Assembly (NCBI GenBank): GCA_022841665.1
Contig: JALHRB010000019.1
Coordinates: forward strand, 1 to 56,600
Source of the DNA: Pseudolabrys sp.
GTDB lineage: Bacteria > Pseudomonadota > Alphaproteobacteria > Rhizobiales > Xanthobacteraceae
Length of the DNA: 56,600 nucleotides
Direction of reading: 5' to 3'
Positions 24,318 through 33,587 of the stretch are shown in pieces. A model generated the notes under the pieces. That model did not search any database and was not told where the DNA came from. It saw only the letters and a program-made list of their open reading frames with translations. Positions within the stretch are counted from its first letter, which is position 1; each line of letters opens with the position of its first letter. Made by a program: the position numbers and the translations under genes.

Positions 24318-27300
24318 ATGTCGAAGCCCGAGCGCGATTATTCCGAGACCCTGTTCCTGCCGCAGACGGATTTTCCGATGCGTGCCGGCCTGCCGCAGAA
24401 GGAGCCCGAGCTCCTCAAGCGCTGGCAGGAGACCGATCTCTACAAAGAGCTGCGCGAGAGCGCCAAGGGGCGCGAGAAGTTCGTGCTGCACGACGGCCCG
24501 CCTTACGCCAACGGCAACATCCACATCGGCCACGCGCTCAACAAGATCCTCAAGGACGTGGTGACGCGCAGCCAGCAGATGCTCGGCTACGACTCGAACT
24601 ACGTGCCGGGCTGGGACTGCCACGGCCTGCCGATCGAGTGGAAGATCGAGGAGGAGAACTACCGCGCCAAGAACAAGGGCAAGCCGAACTTCTCGACGCC
24701 GGAGGCGATGGTCACCTTCCGCCAGGAGTGCCGCGCCTATGCCGAGCACTGGCTCAACGTGCAGCGCGAGGAGTTCAAGCGGCTCGGCGTCGAGGGCGAC
24801 TGGCAGCACCCCTATACGACGATGAGTTTCCCGGCCGAGGCGCAGATCGCGCGCGAACTGATGAAGTTCGCCGCCAACGGTACACTGTATCGCGGCTCCA
24901 AGCCCGTGATGTGGAGCGTGGTGGAGAAGACCGCGCTGGCGGAGGCCGAAGTCGAGTACGAGGATTACACGAGCGATACGGTGTGGGTGAAGTTTCCGGT
25001 CAAGAAACTCGAGCCCAAGGCTAAGTTCGAAGGCGAAGACATTGGCGAATGGGATCGTATCTGGCGTAAGGCTTCCGTCATCATTTGGACCACGACTCCG
25101 TGGACGCTTCCAGGCAACCGCGCGATCAGTTTCTCTCCAAAAGTGGAATACGGACTATACGAAGTAAAAGAAGCCCCTGAAGGTAATTGGGCCAAGGCCG
25201 GCGAATTCTACATCTTGGCCCAAAAACTTGCGGCCGACGTATTCAAGAGCGCAAAAGTATCTGAAGGCGCGTATGCGCTGAAGCGAACCTTATCCAACCT
25301 CGATTTTTCCGATGCTGAGTGCTGGCATCCTTTGAAGTCGCTAGGCGGTTACGATTTCATTGTGCCGCTACTAGCAGGCGATCATGTTACGGACACGGAC
25401 GGCACCGGCTTCGTGCACACCGCGCCCGGCCATGGCCGCGAGGACTTCGACGTTTGGACGGCCAACCGCGCATCGCTGGAAGCGCGCGGCATCAATCCGT
25501 CGATTCCCTACACCGTCGACGAGAACGGCGCCTTCACCGAGGCCGCGCCCGGCTTCACGGGCAAGCGCGTCATCAACGACAAAGGCGAGAAGGGCGACGC
25601 CAACGAGGCGGTGATCAAGGCGCTGGTCGAGGCGGGTATGATCATCGCGCGCGGCCGCCTCAAGCACCAATATCCGCACTCCTGGCGTTCGAAGAAGCCG
25701 GTCATCTTCCGCAACACGCCGCAGTGGTTCATCGCCATGGACAAGGGCATCGACAAGCCCTCCGACACGCTGCGCGCCCGCGCGCTGTCCGCCATCAAGG
25801 CCACCCGCTGGGTGCCGGCGGCCGGCGAGAACCGCATCAACGGCATGATCGAGTCGCGCCCCGACTGGGTGATCTCGCGCCAGCGCGCCTGGGGCGTGCC
25901 GATCGCCGTCTTCATCAAGGAGAAGCCGGACGGCTCGGTCGAGATCCTCGACGACCCCGAGGTGAAGGTCCGCATCGTCGAGGCCTTCGAGGCCGAAGGC
26001 GCCGACGCCTGGTACCGGCAAGGCGCGCGCGAACGCTTTCTGGGCAAGCGCGCCAACGAGCCGTGGAAGAAGGTCGACGACATCTGCGACGTCTGGTTCG
26101 ATAGCGGCTCCACGCACGCCTTCGTGCTGGAGGACCCCGAGCACTTCCCCTCGCTCGCCGGCATCAAGCGCAGAATCGACGGCGGCCGCGACACCGTGAT
26201 GTACCTGGAAGGCTCCGACCAGCACCGCGGCTGGTTTCATTCCTCGCTGCTGGAGTCGTGCGGCACGCGCGGGCGCGCGCCCTTCGACGTCGTGCTGACG
26301 CACGGCTTCGTGCTCGACGAGAACGGCCGCAAGATGTCCAAGTCGCTCGGCAACGTGGTCGCGCCGCAGGACGTGATCAAGCAGTCCGGCGCCGACATCT
26401 TGCGCATGTGGGTCTGCGCCTCCGATTACGCCGACGACCTGCGCATCGGCCCGGAAATCCTCAAGACCACCGCCGACACCTACCGCAAGCTGCGCAACAC
26501 CGTGCGCTGGATGCTCGGCTCACTCGCGCATTTCCATGAGGAGGACCGCGTCGCGCGCGACAAGATGCCGGAGCTGGAGCGGCTGATGCTGCACCGCTTG
26601 GCTGAGCTCGACTTAGCTGTGCGCAAGGCCTATGCCGATTTCGACTACAAGCGCATCTTCGCCGCGCTGTCGGCCTTCATGACCGCGGACCTGTCCGCCT
26701 TCTATTTCGACATCCGCAAGGACACGCTCTACTGCGACCCGCTCTCGTCGGTGAAGCGCAAGGCGAGCCTCACCGTCATCGACCACCTGTTCCGCTGCAC
26801 GGTGACCTGGCTTGCGCCCATGCTCTGCTTCACGGCCGAGGAGTCGTGGCTGTCGCGCTACGGCGCCGGCGCCAAGTCGGTGCATCTGGAGGCGTTCCCC
26901 GAGGTGCCCGCCGCCTGGCGCGATGACAAGCTCGCCGAGAAATGGCGCAAGGTGCGCATCGTGCGCGGCGTCGTCACCGGCGCGCTGGAGATCGAGCGCG
27001 CGCAGAAGCGCATCGGCTCGTCGTTGGAGGCGCATCCGATCGTGCACGTGTCGAACGCGGAGCTTTACGAGGCCGTCGTCGACGTCGACATGGCCGAGGT
27101 CTGCATCACCTCTGCGCTGACGTTGGTTGCCGACGAGGGCCCGGCAAACGCTTTCCGGCTGCCGGACGTTGCCGGCGTCGCGGTGATGCCGAATCTCGCC
27201 GAAGGCACCAAATGCGCGCGCTCGTGGAAGATCCTCACCACCATCGGCGCCGATCCCGCTTATCCGGATGTCAGCCCGCGCGACGCGCAGGCGCTGCGCG

Positions 27301-27332
27301 AGTGGGAAACGGCGCGCAAGGCCGCAGGGTAG
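24318..27332 (+). CDS. ileS: Isoleucyl-tRNA synthetase
   Basis: A 1004-residue class I synthetase. HIGH is at residues 69-72, KMSKS at about 672-676, and the editing-domain Thr-rich motif [11 protein letters not shown] is near residue 257. The C-terminal tRNA-binding region from about 700 is complete, so the protein looks functional. Between roughly 24960 and 25390 (residues 215-357, within the CP1 editing insertion) GC falls to about half: 88 of 180 at 25141-25320 by hand count, with codons such as TTA, CTA and GTA that are rare elsewhere here. The frame is uninterrupted. Confidence 0.97.
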   Translation: MSKPERDYSETLFLPQTDFPMRAGLPQKEPELLKRWQETDLYKELRESAKGREKFVLHDGPPYANGNIHIGHALNKILKDVVTRSQQMLGYDSNYVPGWDCHGLPIEWKIEEENYRAKNKGKPNFSTPEAMVTFRQECRAYAEHWLNVQREEFKRLGVEGDWQHPYTTMSFPAEAQIARELMKFAANGTLYRGSKPVMWSVVEKTALAEAEVEYEDYTSDTVWVKFPVKKLEPKAKFEGEDIGEWDRIWRKASVIIWTTTPWTLPGNRAISFSPKVEYGLYEVKEAPEGNWAKAGEFYILAQKLAADVFKSAKVSEGAYALKRTLSNLDFSDAECWHPLKSLGGYDFIVPLLAGDHVTDTDGTGFVHTAPGHGREDFDVWTANRASLEARGINPSIPYTVDENGAFTEAAPGFTGKRVINDKGEKGDANEAVIKALVEAGMIIARGRLKHQYPHSWRSKKPVIFRNTPQWFIAMDKGIDKPSDTLRARALSAIKATRWVPAAGENRINGMIESRPDWVISRQRAWGVPIAVFIKEKPDGSVEILDDPEVKVRIVEAFEAEGADAWYRQGARERFLGKRANEPWKKVDDICDVWFDSGSTHAFVLEDPEHFPSLAGIKRRIDGGRDTVMYLEGSDQHRGWFHSSLLESCGTRGRAPFDVVLTHGFVLDENGRKMSKSLGNVVAPQDVIKQSGADILRMWVCASDYADDLRIGPEILKTTADTYRKLRNTVRWMLGSLAHFHEEDRVARDKMPELERLMLHRLAELDLAVRKAYADFDYKRIFAALSAFMTADLSAFYFDIRKDTLYCDPLSSVKRKASLTVIDHLFRCTVTWLAPMLCFTAEESWLSRYGAGAKSVHLEAFPEVPAAWRDDKLAEKWRKVRIVRGVVTGALEIERAQKRIGSSLEAHPIVHVSNAELYEAVVDVDMAEVCITSALTLVADEGPANAFRLPDVAGVAVMPNLAEGTKCARSWKILTTIGADPAYPDVSPRDAQALREWETARKAAG

Positions 27333-27357
27333 GGGCAGGGCAAGCAACTATGTTACT

Positions 27358-27484
27358 GTCGTCCCCGCGCAGGCGGGGACCCATAACCACCGGACCTCGA
27401 CGAAAGGCCGGACTGAGGCAGTTGCGATACCTGCCTCACGAAATTGAAACGACACGGCGTATGGGCCCCGCCTGCGCGGGGCGA
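27358..27484. repeat. Two-hairpin dispersed repeat upstream of the GIY-YIG gene
   Basis: Left arm GTCGTCCCCGCGCAGGCGGG plus GACCCATA; right arm GTATGGGCCCCGCCTGCGCG plus GGGCGA. The inner part is longer than in other copies and includes GACTGAGGCAG...CTGCCTCA. It starts 25 bases after the ileS stop and ends 15 bases before the nuclease ATG. Confidence 0.82.
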
Positions 27485-27499
27485 AGTTGATATCGTCGC

Positions 27500-27781
27500 A
27501 TGTATTACGTCTACATGCTCGCGAGCAAACGTCATGGCACCTTGTACATCGGCGTGACCAATGACCTTCGCACAAGGCTCGAATTGCATCGTATGGGCAA
27601 AGGCTCTGAGTTCGTCAGGCAGTACAATGTCCATCGTCTGGTGTATGTCGAGTCCTACGAGAATGCAGAAGATGCAATTCGTCGTGAGAAACAACTAAAG
27701 AAATGGAATCGCGATTGGAAGATTCGGCTGATCGAGGAAGAGAATTTGGAATGGTGCGATCTCAGCCATTTGATCTCGTGA
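27500..27781 (+). CDS. Small GIY-YIG nuclease domain protein
   Basis: A 93-residue, single-domain GIY-YIG protein. YYVYMLASKRHGTLYIGVTNDL contains both catalytic signature strands (YVY and YIG), followed by the Arg in NDLRTRLELHR and the Glu in YENAEDAIRREKQLKKW. It belongs to the stand-alone group of small GIY-YIG proteins, whose role is poorly known; they lack extra DNA-binding domains. GC is about 48% (115 of 240 at 27541-27780, by hand), far below neighbours. Repeats begin 16 bases before and 11 bases after it. The cassette sits between ileS and lspA, which are normally adjacent. Confidence 0.88.
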   Translation: MYYVYMLASKRHGTLYIGVTNDLRTRLELHRMGKGSEFVRQYNVHRLVYVESYENAEDAIRREKQLKKWNRDWKIRLIEEENLEWCDLSHLIS

Positions 27782-27791
27782 TTATTCCGAT

Positions 27792-27930
27792 GTCGTCCCG
27801 GGCGAGCGAGCGAGGCCCGGGACCCATACGCCGTGTCCTATCGATAAGCTGCGGCGTCTGGGTCCCCGCCTTCGCGGGGACGACAAAATGTAAGATGCGG
27901 CGTCTGGGTCCCCGCCGGCGCGGGGACGAC
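27792..27930. repeat. Two-hairpin dispersed repeat with duplicated right arm
   Basis: Left arm GTCGTCCCGGGCGAGCGAGC plus GAGGCCCGGGACCCATACG. The right arm (GCGGCGTCTGGGTCCCCGCC...GGGGACGAC, 34 bases) occurs twice, at 27851-27884 and 27897-27930, separated by 12 AT-rich bases. The two copies differ only in the hairpin tip (TTC versus GGC). It ends five bases before the lspA ATG. Confidence 0.85.
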
Positions 27931-27935
27931 AGAAC

Positions 27936-28454
27936 ATGAGCCGCTCGTCTTCCTACCTCCGTGGCCCGTTCACCCGCTTCGGCCTTGCCGTAGCGGCGGT
28001 GGTTTGCCTGCTCGACCAGGCCAGCAAGGTCTACCTGCTGTTCGTCCACGACCTCGCCGCCAACCCGATCCGCCTGGGGCCGTTCTTCGATTTCGTGCTC
28101 ACCCGCAACACCGGCATCAGCTACGGCCTGTTCGCGACCGAGGGCGCGCTCGGCCAGTGGATCCTGCTCGCCGTCAAGGCCGGCGCCGTGGCGCTGCTCT
28201 GGGTGTGGCTGGCGCGGGCGACGGACAGGCTTACGGCGCTCTCCCTTGGCCTGATCGTCGGCGGCGCCCTCGGCAATGCCATCGACCGCCTGGCCTACGG
28301 CTGGGTGGCCGATTTCGTCTATTTTCACATATGGACTGCCACCTGGCGCTTCGACTGGTACGTTTTTAACCTAGCCGATGTAGCCATCGTTGCCGGGGTC
28401 ATAGGGCTGTTGTATGAGTCCCTGGCAGGGGAACGCGCCGCAAAAGCGCCCTGA
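27936..28454 (+). CDS. lspA: Signal peptidase II (prolipoprotein signal peptidase)
   Basis: A 172-residue inner-membrane aspartic peptidase with four membrane helices. It cleaves the signal peptide of diacylglyceryl-modified prolipoproteins. The catalytic aspartates are D117 in GNAIDRL and D148 in FNLADVAI; TRNTGISYGLF near residue 56 is the conserved first motif. Length is normal. It is normally the next gene after ileS; here a GIY-YIG cassette intervenes, so its promoter may lie in, or be reached through, the repeat that ends just before its start. Confidence 0.95.
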   Translation: MSRSSSYLRGPFTRFGLAVAAVVCLLDQASKVYLLFVHDLAANPIRLGPFFDFVLTRNTGISYGLFATEGALGQWILLAVKAGAVALLWVWLARATDRLTALSLGLIVGGALGNAIDRLAYGWVADFVYFHIWTATWRFDWYVFNLADVAIVAGVIGLLYESLAGERAAKAP

Positions 28455-28524
28455 TCCGCCGCGATACTTGATGAAAGCCCCGTTGAATTCCATGGGGAAT
28501 TCCACGTTTCTAGGCCAGGATCGG

Positions 28525-29244
28525 ATGAGATCGATGCGCCCGACACGCCTGACGACGAAATTCCAGTTCACCGCCGCCATTTTCGGCCTGGCGCTCTGCG
28601 CCGCCCTCGTGGCGGTCTCCGGGCCGGCCCGCGCTGCCGATGGCGATGCCGAGGGCGATAGCGAAGCCTTCGACAGCAAGATTCTCCGCAGCATTCTCGA
28701 AGGGATCGGCCTGCGTCGGGACGGTCCCAACATCAACTACCAGGAGCGCGCCCCGCTGGTCATTCCGCCGCGGCTCGATTTGCCGCCGGTAGAGACCAAT
28801 TCGGCCGCTGCGAGCAATCCGGCCTGGCCAAAGGATCCGGACGTGCAGCGCGCCAAGGAAACCGCGGCGCGCGAGCGCGCCAGGACGAAATGGGCGGACG
28901 AAGCCCAACTCGAAGATCAGCGCGTGTTGCGCCCGGACGAGCTGGCTAAGGGCCGCACTAACCGGCCTAGCCGCGACGACGGCTACCGCACGCCGTCGCA
29001 TGGCTATGGCAGTCAGGAATCGCCCTCGGTGCTCGGCTACACGGGCAATATCTTCAGCAAGTTTTTCGGCAGAGACGAGGAAGTCGCCCAGTTCACCAGC
29101 GAGCCGCCGCGTGCTCAGTTGACCGATCCGCCGCCCGGCTATCGGACGCCATCGCCGGCGCAGCCCTATGGGCTGGGCAAGGCCGATCCCAAGCCGGCGT
29201 CGGGGTCGGGCGACTACGCTACGGACCACGTCACGCCGAAATGA
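28525..29244 (+). CDS. Hypothetical secreted protein with a Pro-rich C-terminal half
   Basis: A 239-residue protein with a cleavable signal peptide (TAAIFGLALCAALVAVSGPARA). It has a short conserved-looking segment FDSKILRSILEGIGLRRDGPNINYQERAPLVIPPRLDLPP, followed by a charged, disordered half (KETAARERARTKW...) and repeated PPPGYRTPSPAQPYG-like motifs. I chose ATG 28525, with AGGA at 28516; the frame is open further upstream into lspA. The family is unfamiliar. Its place between lspA and two M16 proteins suggests a periplasmic role. Confidence 0.65.
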   Translation: MRSMRPTRLTTKFQFTAAIFGLALCAALVAVSGPARAADGDAEGDSEAFDSKILRSILEGIGLRRDGPNINYQERAPLVIPPRLDLPPVETNSAAASNPAWPKDPDVQRAKETAARERARTKWADEAQLEDQRVLRPDELAKGRTNRPSRDDGYRTPSHGYGSQESPSVLGYTGNIFSKFFGRDEEVAQFTSEPPRAQLTDPPPGYRTPSPAQPYGLGKADPKPASGSGDYATDHVTPK

Positions 29245-29305
29245 CGGATGCGGCGTTGCGGCCGCTTCCACCTGTTCCCGATTTTGCGGATAGCGTGCCG
29301 GTCGC

Positions 29306-30700
29306 ATGAGCCGGCGCGAGAAAGATTCGGAGCCCTTGCACGTGCGTAGACCGCTGATCGCTGCGCTTGCCGCTGCCACGCTCATTTTTGCCGCCGAAGC
29401 CGGCCACGCGTCGGGCGGCAAAGTATTCGACTACAAATTGGCCAACGGCCTCGAGCTGGTGGTCATTCCCGACCGCCGCGCGCCCGTCGTCACCCACATG
29501 ATCTGGTACAAGGTCGGCGCCGCCGACGAGACGCCCGGCAAGTCGGGCCTCGCCCATTTCCTCGAGCACCTGATGTTCAAGGGCACGGCGGTCAATCCGG
29601 CCGGCCGCTTCTCGCAGGTGGTCGCCCGCATCGGCGGCCAGGAGAACGCCTTCACTTCCAACGACTATACCGGCTACTTCCAGCGCGTGCCGAGCGACCG
29701 GCTCAAGACCGTGATGGAATTCGAGGCCGACCGCATGACCGGGCTGCAGCTCACCGACGCGGTGGTGCTGCCCGAGCGCGACGTCATCCTGGAAGAGCGC
29801 AACCAGCGCACCGAGAACAATCCGCGCGCCCGCCTGGGCGAGCAGATGTCGGCCGCGCTCTATCTCAACCACCCTTACGGCAAGCCGGTGATCGGCTGGC
29901 GCCACGAGATGGAGCAGTTGTCGCGCGACGACGCGCTCGCCTTCTACAAGCGCTTCTACGCTCCCAACAACGCGGTGGTCGTGATCGCGGGCGACGTTGA
30001 GCCGGAGGCGATCCGTGCGCTCGCCGAACAGACCTACGGGCGGCTGGCGCCGAACAAGGCCGTTCCTGCCGTGCGCCTGCGTCCGCAGGAGCCGCCGGCG
30101 GCCTCCGCGCGCACGCTCACGCTCGCCGATCCGCGCGTCGAGATGCCCTCCGTGCAGCGCGACTACCTGGTGCCGTCGTTCCACAGCGGCAAGCCCGGAC
30201 AATCGGACGCGCTCGAAGTACTCGCGCATGTGCTCGGCAGCGGCAGCAACAGCCGGCTCTACCGCGCGCTGGTCGTCGACAAGCAGGTCGCCGTCTCGGC
30301 CGGCGCCTGGTACGAGGGCAGCGCACTCGACATGACCAAATTCGGCGTCTACGTCTCGCCGCGCCCGGGCGTGACCCTGGAGCAGGCCGAGGCCGCCGCC
30401 GACGCGGTGATTGCCGACGTGATCGCCAACGGCGTCAGCGCGGAAGAGCTCGAGCGCAGCAAGACGCGGCTGATCGCCGACGCCGTCTATGCACAGGACA
30501 ACCAGGCCACCATGGCGCGCTGGTACGGCAGCGCGCTCACCACCGGCGCCACCGTCGCCGACGTGCAGCGCTGGCCCGAGCGCATCCGCGCGGTCAGCGC
30601 AGCGCAGGTGCAAGAGGCCGCGCGCGAATGGCTGCAGAAGCAGCGCTCGGTCACCGGTTATCTGATCAAGCAGGCGGCGCCGCCGGAGAAGCGTTCATGA
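29306..30700 (+). CDS. M16-family zinc metallopeptidase (catalytic member of a pair)
   Basis: A 464-residue protein with an N-terminal hydrophobic segment (PLIAALAAATLIFAAEAGHA) consistent with export. The inverted zinc motif HxxEH is present as H84-F-L-E87-H88 in GLAHFLEHLMFKGT, with the distal Glu in the following helix. Two M16 domains are visible, the second near residue 215 onward. Related alphaproteobacterial pairs act in the periplasm on small peptides. It overlaps the next gene by four bases (ATGA), so the two are probably made in equal amounts. A shorter start (GTG 29342) is possible. Confidence 0.9.
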   Translation: MSRREKDSEPLHVRRPLIAALAAATLIFAAEAGHASGGKVFDYKLANGLELVVIPDRRAPVVTHMIWYKVGAADETPGKSGLAHFLEHLMFKGTAVNPAGRFSQVVARIGGQENAFTSNDYTGYFQRVPSDRLKTVMEFEADRMTGLQLTDAVVLPERDVILEERNQRTENNPRARLGEQMSAALYLNHPYGKPVIGWRHEMEQLSRDDALAFYKRFYAPNNAVVVIAGDVEPEAIRALAEQTYGRLAPNKAVPAVRLRPQEPPAASARTLTLADPRVEMPSVQRDYLVPSFHSGKPGQSDALEVLAHVLGSGSNSRLYRALVVDKQVAVSAGAWYEGSALDMTKFGVYVSPRPGVTLEQAEAAADAVIADVIANGVSAEELERSKTRLIADAVYAQDNQATMARWYGSALTTGATVADVQRWPERIRAVSAAQVQEAAREWLQKQRSVTGYLIKQAAPPEKRS

Positions 30701-32028
30701 CCAGGCTTTTCGCATCGATCGCGCTCGCCGCATTCGCCTTCCTCGCCGGCGCGGGCGCCGCCTCGGCGATGAAGATCGAGAAGATCGTCAGCCCGTCCGG
30801 CATCGAGGCCTGGCTGGTGCGCGAGCAGGCGACGCCGCTGGTGGCGCTCAATTATGCCTTCCACGGCGGCTCCAGCCAGGACAGCGCGGACAAGGCCGGC
30901 ATCGCCAACTTGACCGCCGGCCTGCTCGACGAAGGCGCCGGCGACCTCGACAGCAAGGCCTTCCACGAGCGGCTGGAAAGCCGCGCCATCGAAATGAGCT
31001 TCCGCGTCGGCCGCGATTATTTCTACGGCTCGCTGCGCACGCTCAACGAAAACCGCGACGAGGCCTTCGACCTGTTGCGCCTCGCGCTTACCAAGCCGCG
31101 CTTCGACGCCGGCGCGGTCGAGCGCGTGCGCGGGCAGGAACTGGCCTCGCTGCGGCGCGAGACCACCAATCCCAACAATCTTGCCAGCCGCCGCTGGTGG
31201 GAGACGGCCTTTCCGGATCATCCTTACGGCCGCGAGACCAAGGGCACGCTGGAAACGGTGCCGCGCATCGGCGCCGACGATCTGCGCGACTATGTGCGCC
31301 GCGTCTTCGCGCGCAACGAGCTGACCATCTCCATTGTCGGCGACATCGACGCCAAGAAGGCCGGCGAGATGATCGACCGCGCCTTCGGCGCGCTGCCGGC
31401 CAAGAACGACCTCAAGCCGGTGCCAGCCGCGTCGCCGCGCGGCCTCGGCCGCCGCATCGTCATCAATGTCGACGTGCCGCAGGCGGTGGTGAACTTCGGC
31501 GGCAACGGCATGGAGCGCAAAGACCCCGACTTCATGGCCGCCTATATCGTCAACCACATTCTCGGCGGCGGCAGCTTCTCCTCGCGTCTCTATCGCGAGG
31601 TGCGCGAGAAGCGCGGGCTGGCCTATGGCGTCTCCGACAGCCTGGTCTGGTTCAGGAGCGCGGCGGTCGTGCTCGGCGGCACCGCCACGCGCGCCGACCG
31701 CACCGCGGACGCGCTCGGCATCATCGAGCAGGAAACCAGGCGCATGGCCGAGGAAGGCCCGACCGCCGAGGAGATGGCCGCGGCCAAGTCCTTCCTGAAG
31801 GGCTCCTATGCGCTCTCCCTCGACACCTCGTCCAAGATCGCGGCGCAGCTCACCCAGATCCAGATCGACAACCTCGGCATCGACTACATCGACCGCCGCG
31901 GCAGCCTGATCGACGCCGTGACCATCGAGGACGCCCGGCGGGCCGCCAAGCGCCTCTATGGCGGCGGCATGCTGGTCACCGTGGCCGGCCGGCCAAAGGG
32001 CCTGGAGTCGAGCGGAACCGCGGAGTAG
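30697..32028 (+). CDS. M16-family protein lacking the zinc-binding motif
   Basis: A 443-residue protein with a signal peptide (MTRLFASIALAAFAFLAGAGAASA). The region equivalent to HxxEH reads IANLTAGLLDEGAGD, without the two His residues, so it should not bind catalytic zinc. The rest of the fold is kept, including the R/Y-containing GGGSFSSRLYREVREKRGLAYGV segment of the second domain. Such inactive partners form heterodimers with an active M16 subunit, as in mitochondrial processing peptidase and bacterial pairs. The loss looks old rather than a fresh mutation: the frame is intact and the overlap with the active gene is retained. Confidence 0.88.
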   Translation: MTRLFASIALAAFAFLAGAGAASAMKIEKIVSPSGIEAWLVREQATPLVALNYAFHGGSSQDSADKAGIANLTAGLLDEGAGDLDSKAFHERLESRAIEMSFRVGRDYFYGSLRTLNENRDEAFDLLRLALTKPRFDAGAVERVRGQELASLRRETTNPNNLASRRWWETAFPDHPYGRETKGTLETVPRIGADDLRDYVRRVFARNELTISIVGDIDAKKAGEMIDRAFGALPAKNDLKPVPAASPRGLGRRIVINVDVPQAVVNFGGNGMERKDPDFMAAYIVNHILGGGSFSSRLYREVREKRGLAYGVSDSLVWFRSAAVVLGGTATRADRTADALGIIEQETRRMAEEGPTAEEMAAAKSFLKGSYALSLDTSSKIAAQLTQIQIDNLGIDYIDRRGSLIDAVTIEDARRAAKRLYGGGMLVTVAGRPKGLESSGTAE

Positions 32029-32047
32029 GGCGGGCGTTTCACATGCC

Positions 32048-32155
32048 GTCATGCCCCGCGAAAGCGGGGCATCCAGTAGTCCGCAGCATTCGAGTGTCCG
32101 TATCTCATTACAAATATCCGGGGTTACTGGATCGTCCGCTTGCGCGGACGATGAC
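32048..32155. repeat. Two-hairpin dispersed repeat, mosaic arms
   Basis: Left arm GTCATGCCCCGCGAAAGCGG plus GGCATCCAG; right arm CTGGATCGTCCGCTTGCGCG plus GACGATGAC. The two hairpins are of different sequence types but keep the outer GTCAT/ATGAC and inner ATCCAG/CTGGAT inversions. The spacer includes TCATTACAAATATCC. It lies between the M16 pair and pgi. Confidence 0.85.
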
Positions 32156-32173
32156 AGCCCGTAAGGATTGTGC

Positions 32174-33487
32174 ATGTCCCTGAATCAATCCATCGACAGC
32201 GCCCTTGAGAAGTCCGTCGGCCCGCACGGCGTCGACGATGCCGCGCTCGCCGCCGCCTTGGCGCGCACGGAAGGCGCGCTCGACCGCCTGCGCCAGCACT
32301 ATGCCGAGGGCACGCTGCCGCTGCTGCGGCTGCCCGAGAAGCAGGACGACCTTGCGGAAATTCGCGCCGCCGCTGCGAAGCTGAAGGACGGCGCGACCGA
32401 CGTCGTCGTGCTCGGCACCGGCGGCTCCTCGCTCGGCGGGCAGACTTTGGCGCAGCTTGCGGGCTACGCGGTGCCCGGCGTCGGCGCCTTGCGCGCGCCG
32501 CCGCGCCTGCACTTCATCGACAATCTCGACGCGCTGTCGTTCGAGACCATGCTGGGCAAGCTGCCGCTTTCCACCACGCGCTTCGTCGCCATCTCCAAGT
32601 CCGGCGGCACCGCCGAGACGCTGATGCAGACCATCGCGGCGTTGACGGCGTTGAAGAACGCCGGCGTCGACGCCGGCACGGCCTTTTTCGGCATCAGCGA
32701 GCCGGCCAAAGCGGGAAAACGCAACGGCCTGCGCGACCTGCTCACGCATCACAAGGTGACGCTGCTCGACCACGACACGCAGGTCGGCGGCCGCTATTCG
32801 GCGCTGACCAATGTCGGCCTGCTGCCGGCGGCCGTGTTCGGCCTCGACATCGCCGCCATCCGCACCGGCGCCGGCGCCGCGCTCGCGCCCGTGCTGGCGA
32901 AGAAGAAGCCTGCCGAGGTGCCGGCCGCGCTCGGCGCCGCGCTCGCCGTGTCGCTGGCCGAGAGCAAAGGCAAGTCGATCGGCGTGCTGATGGCCTATGC
33001 CGACCGGCTCGAGCGCCTGACGCGCTGGTACGTGCAGCTCTGGGCCGAGAGCCTCGGCAAGGACGGCAAGGGCACCACGCCGCTGGCGGCGCTCGGGCCC
33101 GTCGACCAGCACAGCCAGGTGCAATTGTTCATCGCCGGCCCGCGCGACAAATTGTTCAATGTCGTGCTGGTAAAGAGCGCGGGTCTCGGGCCGCGCATGG
33201 ACGCCGAGTTGGCGAAGCTTGCCGGCGAGCCGGGCTTTGCCGGCAAGACCATCGGCGATCTCGCCGCCGCCGAAGGGCGCGCCACCGCCGAGACGCTCGC
33301 CAAGAACGGTTGCCCGGTGCGCACCTTTACGCTCGACAAGCTCGACGAGGCCACGCTTGGCGAACTGATGATGCACTTCATGCTGGAGACCATCGTCGCC
33401 GCGCACCTGATGGGCATCGACGCCTTCGACCAGCCGGCGGTGGAAGAAGGCAAGGTGCTGGCGAAGAAGTATTTGATCGGCTCGTAG
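32174..33487 (+). CDS. pgi: Glucose-6-phosphate isomerase
   Basis: A 437-residue phosphoglucose isomerase of the shorter bacterial length class. It has the sugar-phosphate loops VVVLGTGGSSLGGQTL near residue 77 and AISKSGGTAETLMQTI near 140, and the active-site segment GPVDQHSQVQLFIAGP near 314, which holds the conserved Gln-His. The enzyme interconverts glucose-6-P and fructose-6-P in the cytoplasm. ATG 32174 follows AAGGA at 32163-32167. Repeats bracket the gene on both sides, so it is probably monocistronic. Confidence 0.92.
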   Translation: MSLNQSIDSALEKSVGPHGVDDAALAAALARTEGALDRLRQHYAEGTLPLLRLPEKQDDLAEIRAAAAKLKDGATDVVVLGTGGSSLGGQTLAQLAGYAVPGVGALRAPPRLHFIDNLDALSFETMLGKLPLSTTRFVAISKSGGTAETLMQTIAALTALKNAGVDAGTAFFGISEPAKAGKRNGLRDLLTHHKVTLLDHDTQVGGRYSALTNVGLLPAAVFGLDIAAIRTGAGAALAPVLAKKKPAEVPAALGAALAVSLAESKGKSIGVLMAYADRLERLTRWYVQLWAESLGKDGKGTTPLAALGPVDQHSQVQLFIAGPRDKLFNVVLVKSAGLGPRMDAELAKLAGEPGFAGKTIGDLAAAEGRATAETLAKNGCPVRTFTLDKLDEATLGELMMHFMLETIVAAHLMGIDAFDQPAVEEGKVLAKKYLIGS

Positions 33488-33497
33488 CCACTCCTTT

Positions 33498-33582
33498 GTC
33501 ATCGCCGGGCTTGACCCGGCGATCCCGATAAGGGACGCATTGCCTTCTTAAACGGGATGGCCGGGACAAGCCCGGCCATGAC
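33498..33582. repeat. Two-hairpin dispersed repeat abutting arfB
   Basis: Left arm GTCATCGCCGGGCTTGACCC plus GGCGATCC; right arm GGATGGCCGGGACAAGCCCG plus GCCATGAC. It ends only five bases before the arfB start, so it occupies the expected ribosome-binding region (ATGACAAGCC). Confidence 0.85.
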
Positions 33583-33587
33583 AAGCC

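Noticed and set aside
21635-24319. A minus-strand frame of nearly 900 codons over the HAD, cheY and ribF genes
   Set aside because: It runs antisense to HAD and ribF and out of frame over cheY. Its translation is low-complexity Arg/His/Gly with no domain, typical of shadow frames in GC-rich DNA.
30697-32028. The second M16 gene as a decaying pseudogene
   Set aside because: Apart from the missing zinc ligands the frame, signal peptide, length and overlap with the active gene are intact, as expected for a conserved non-catalytic partner.
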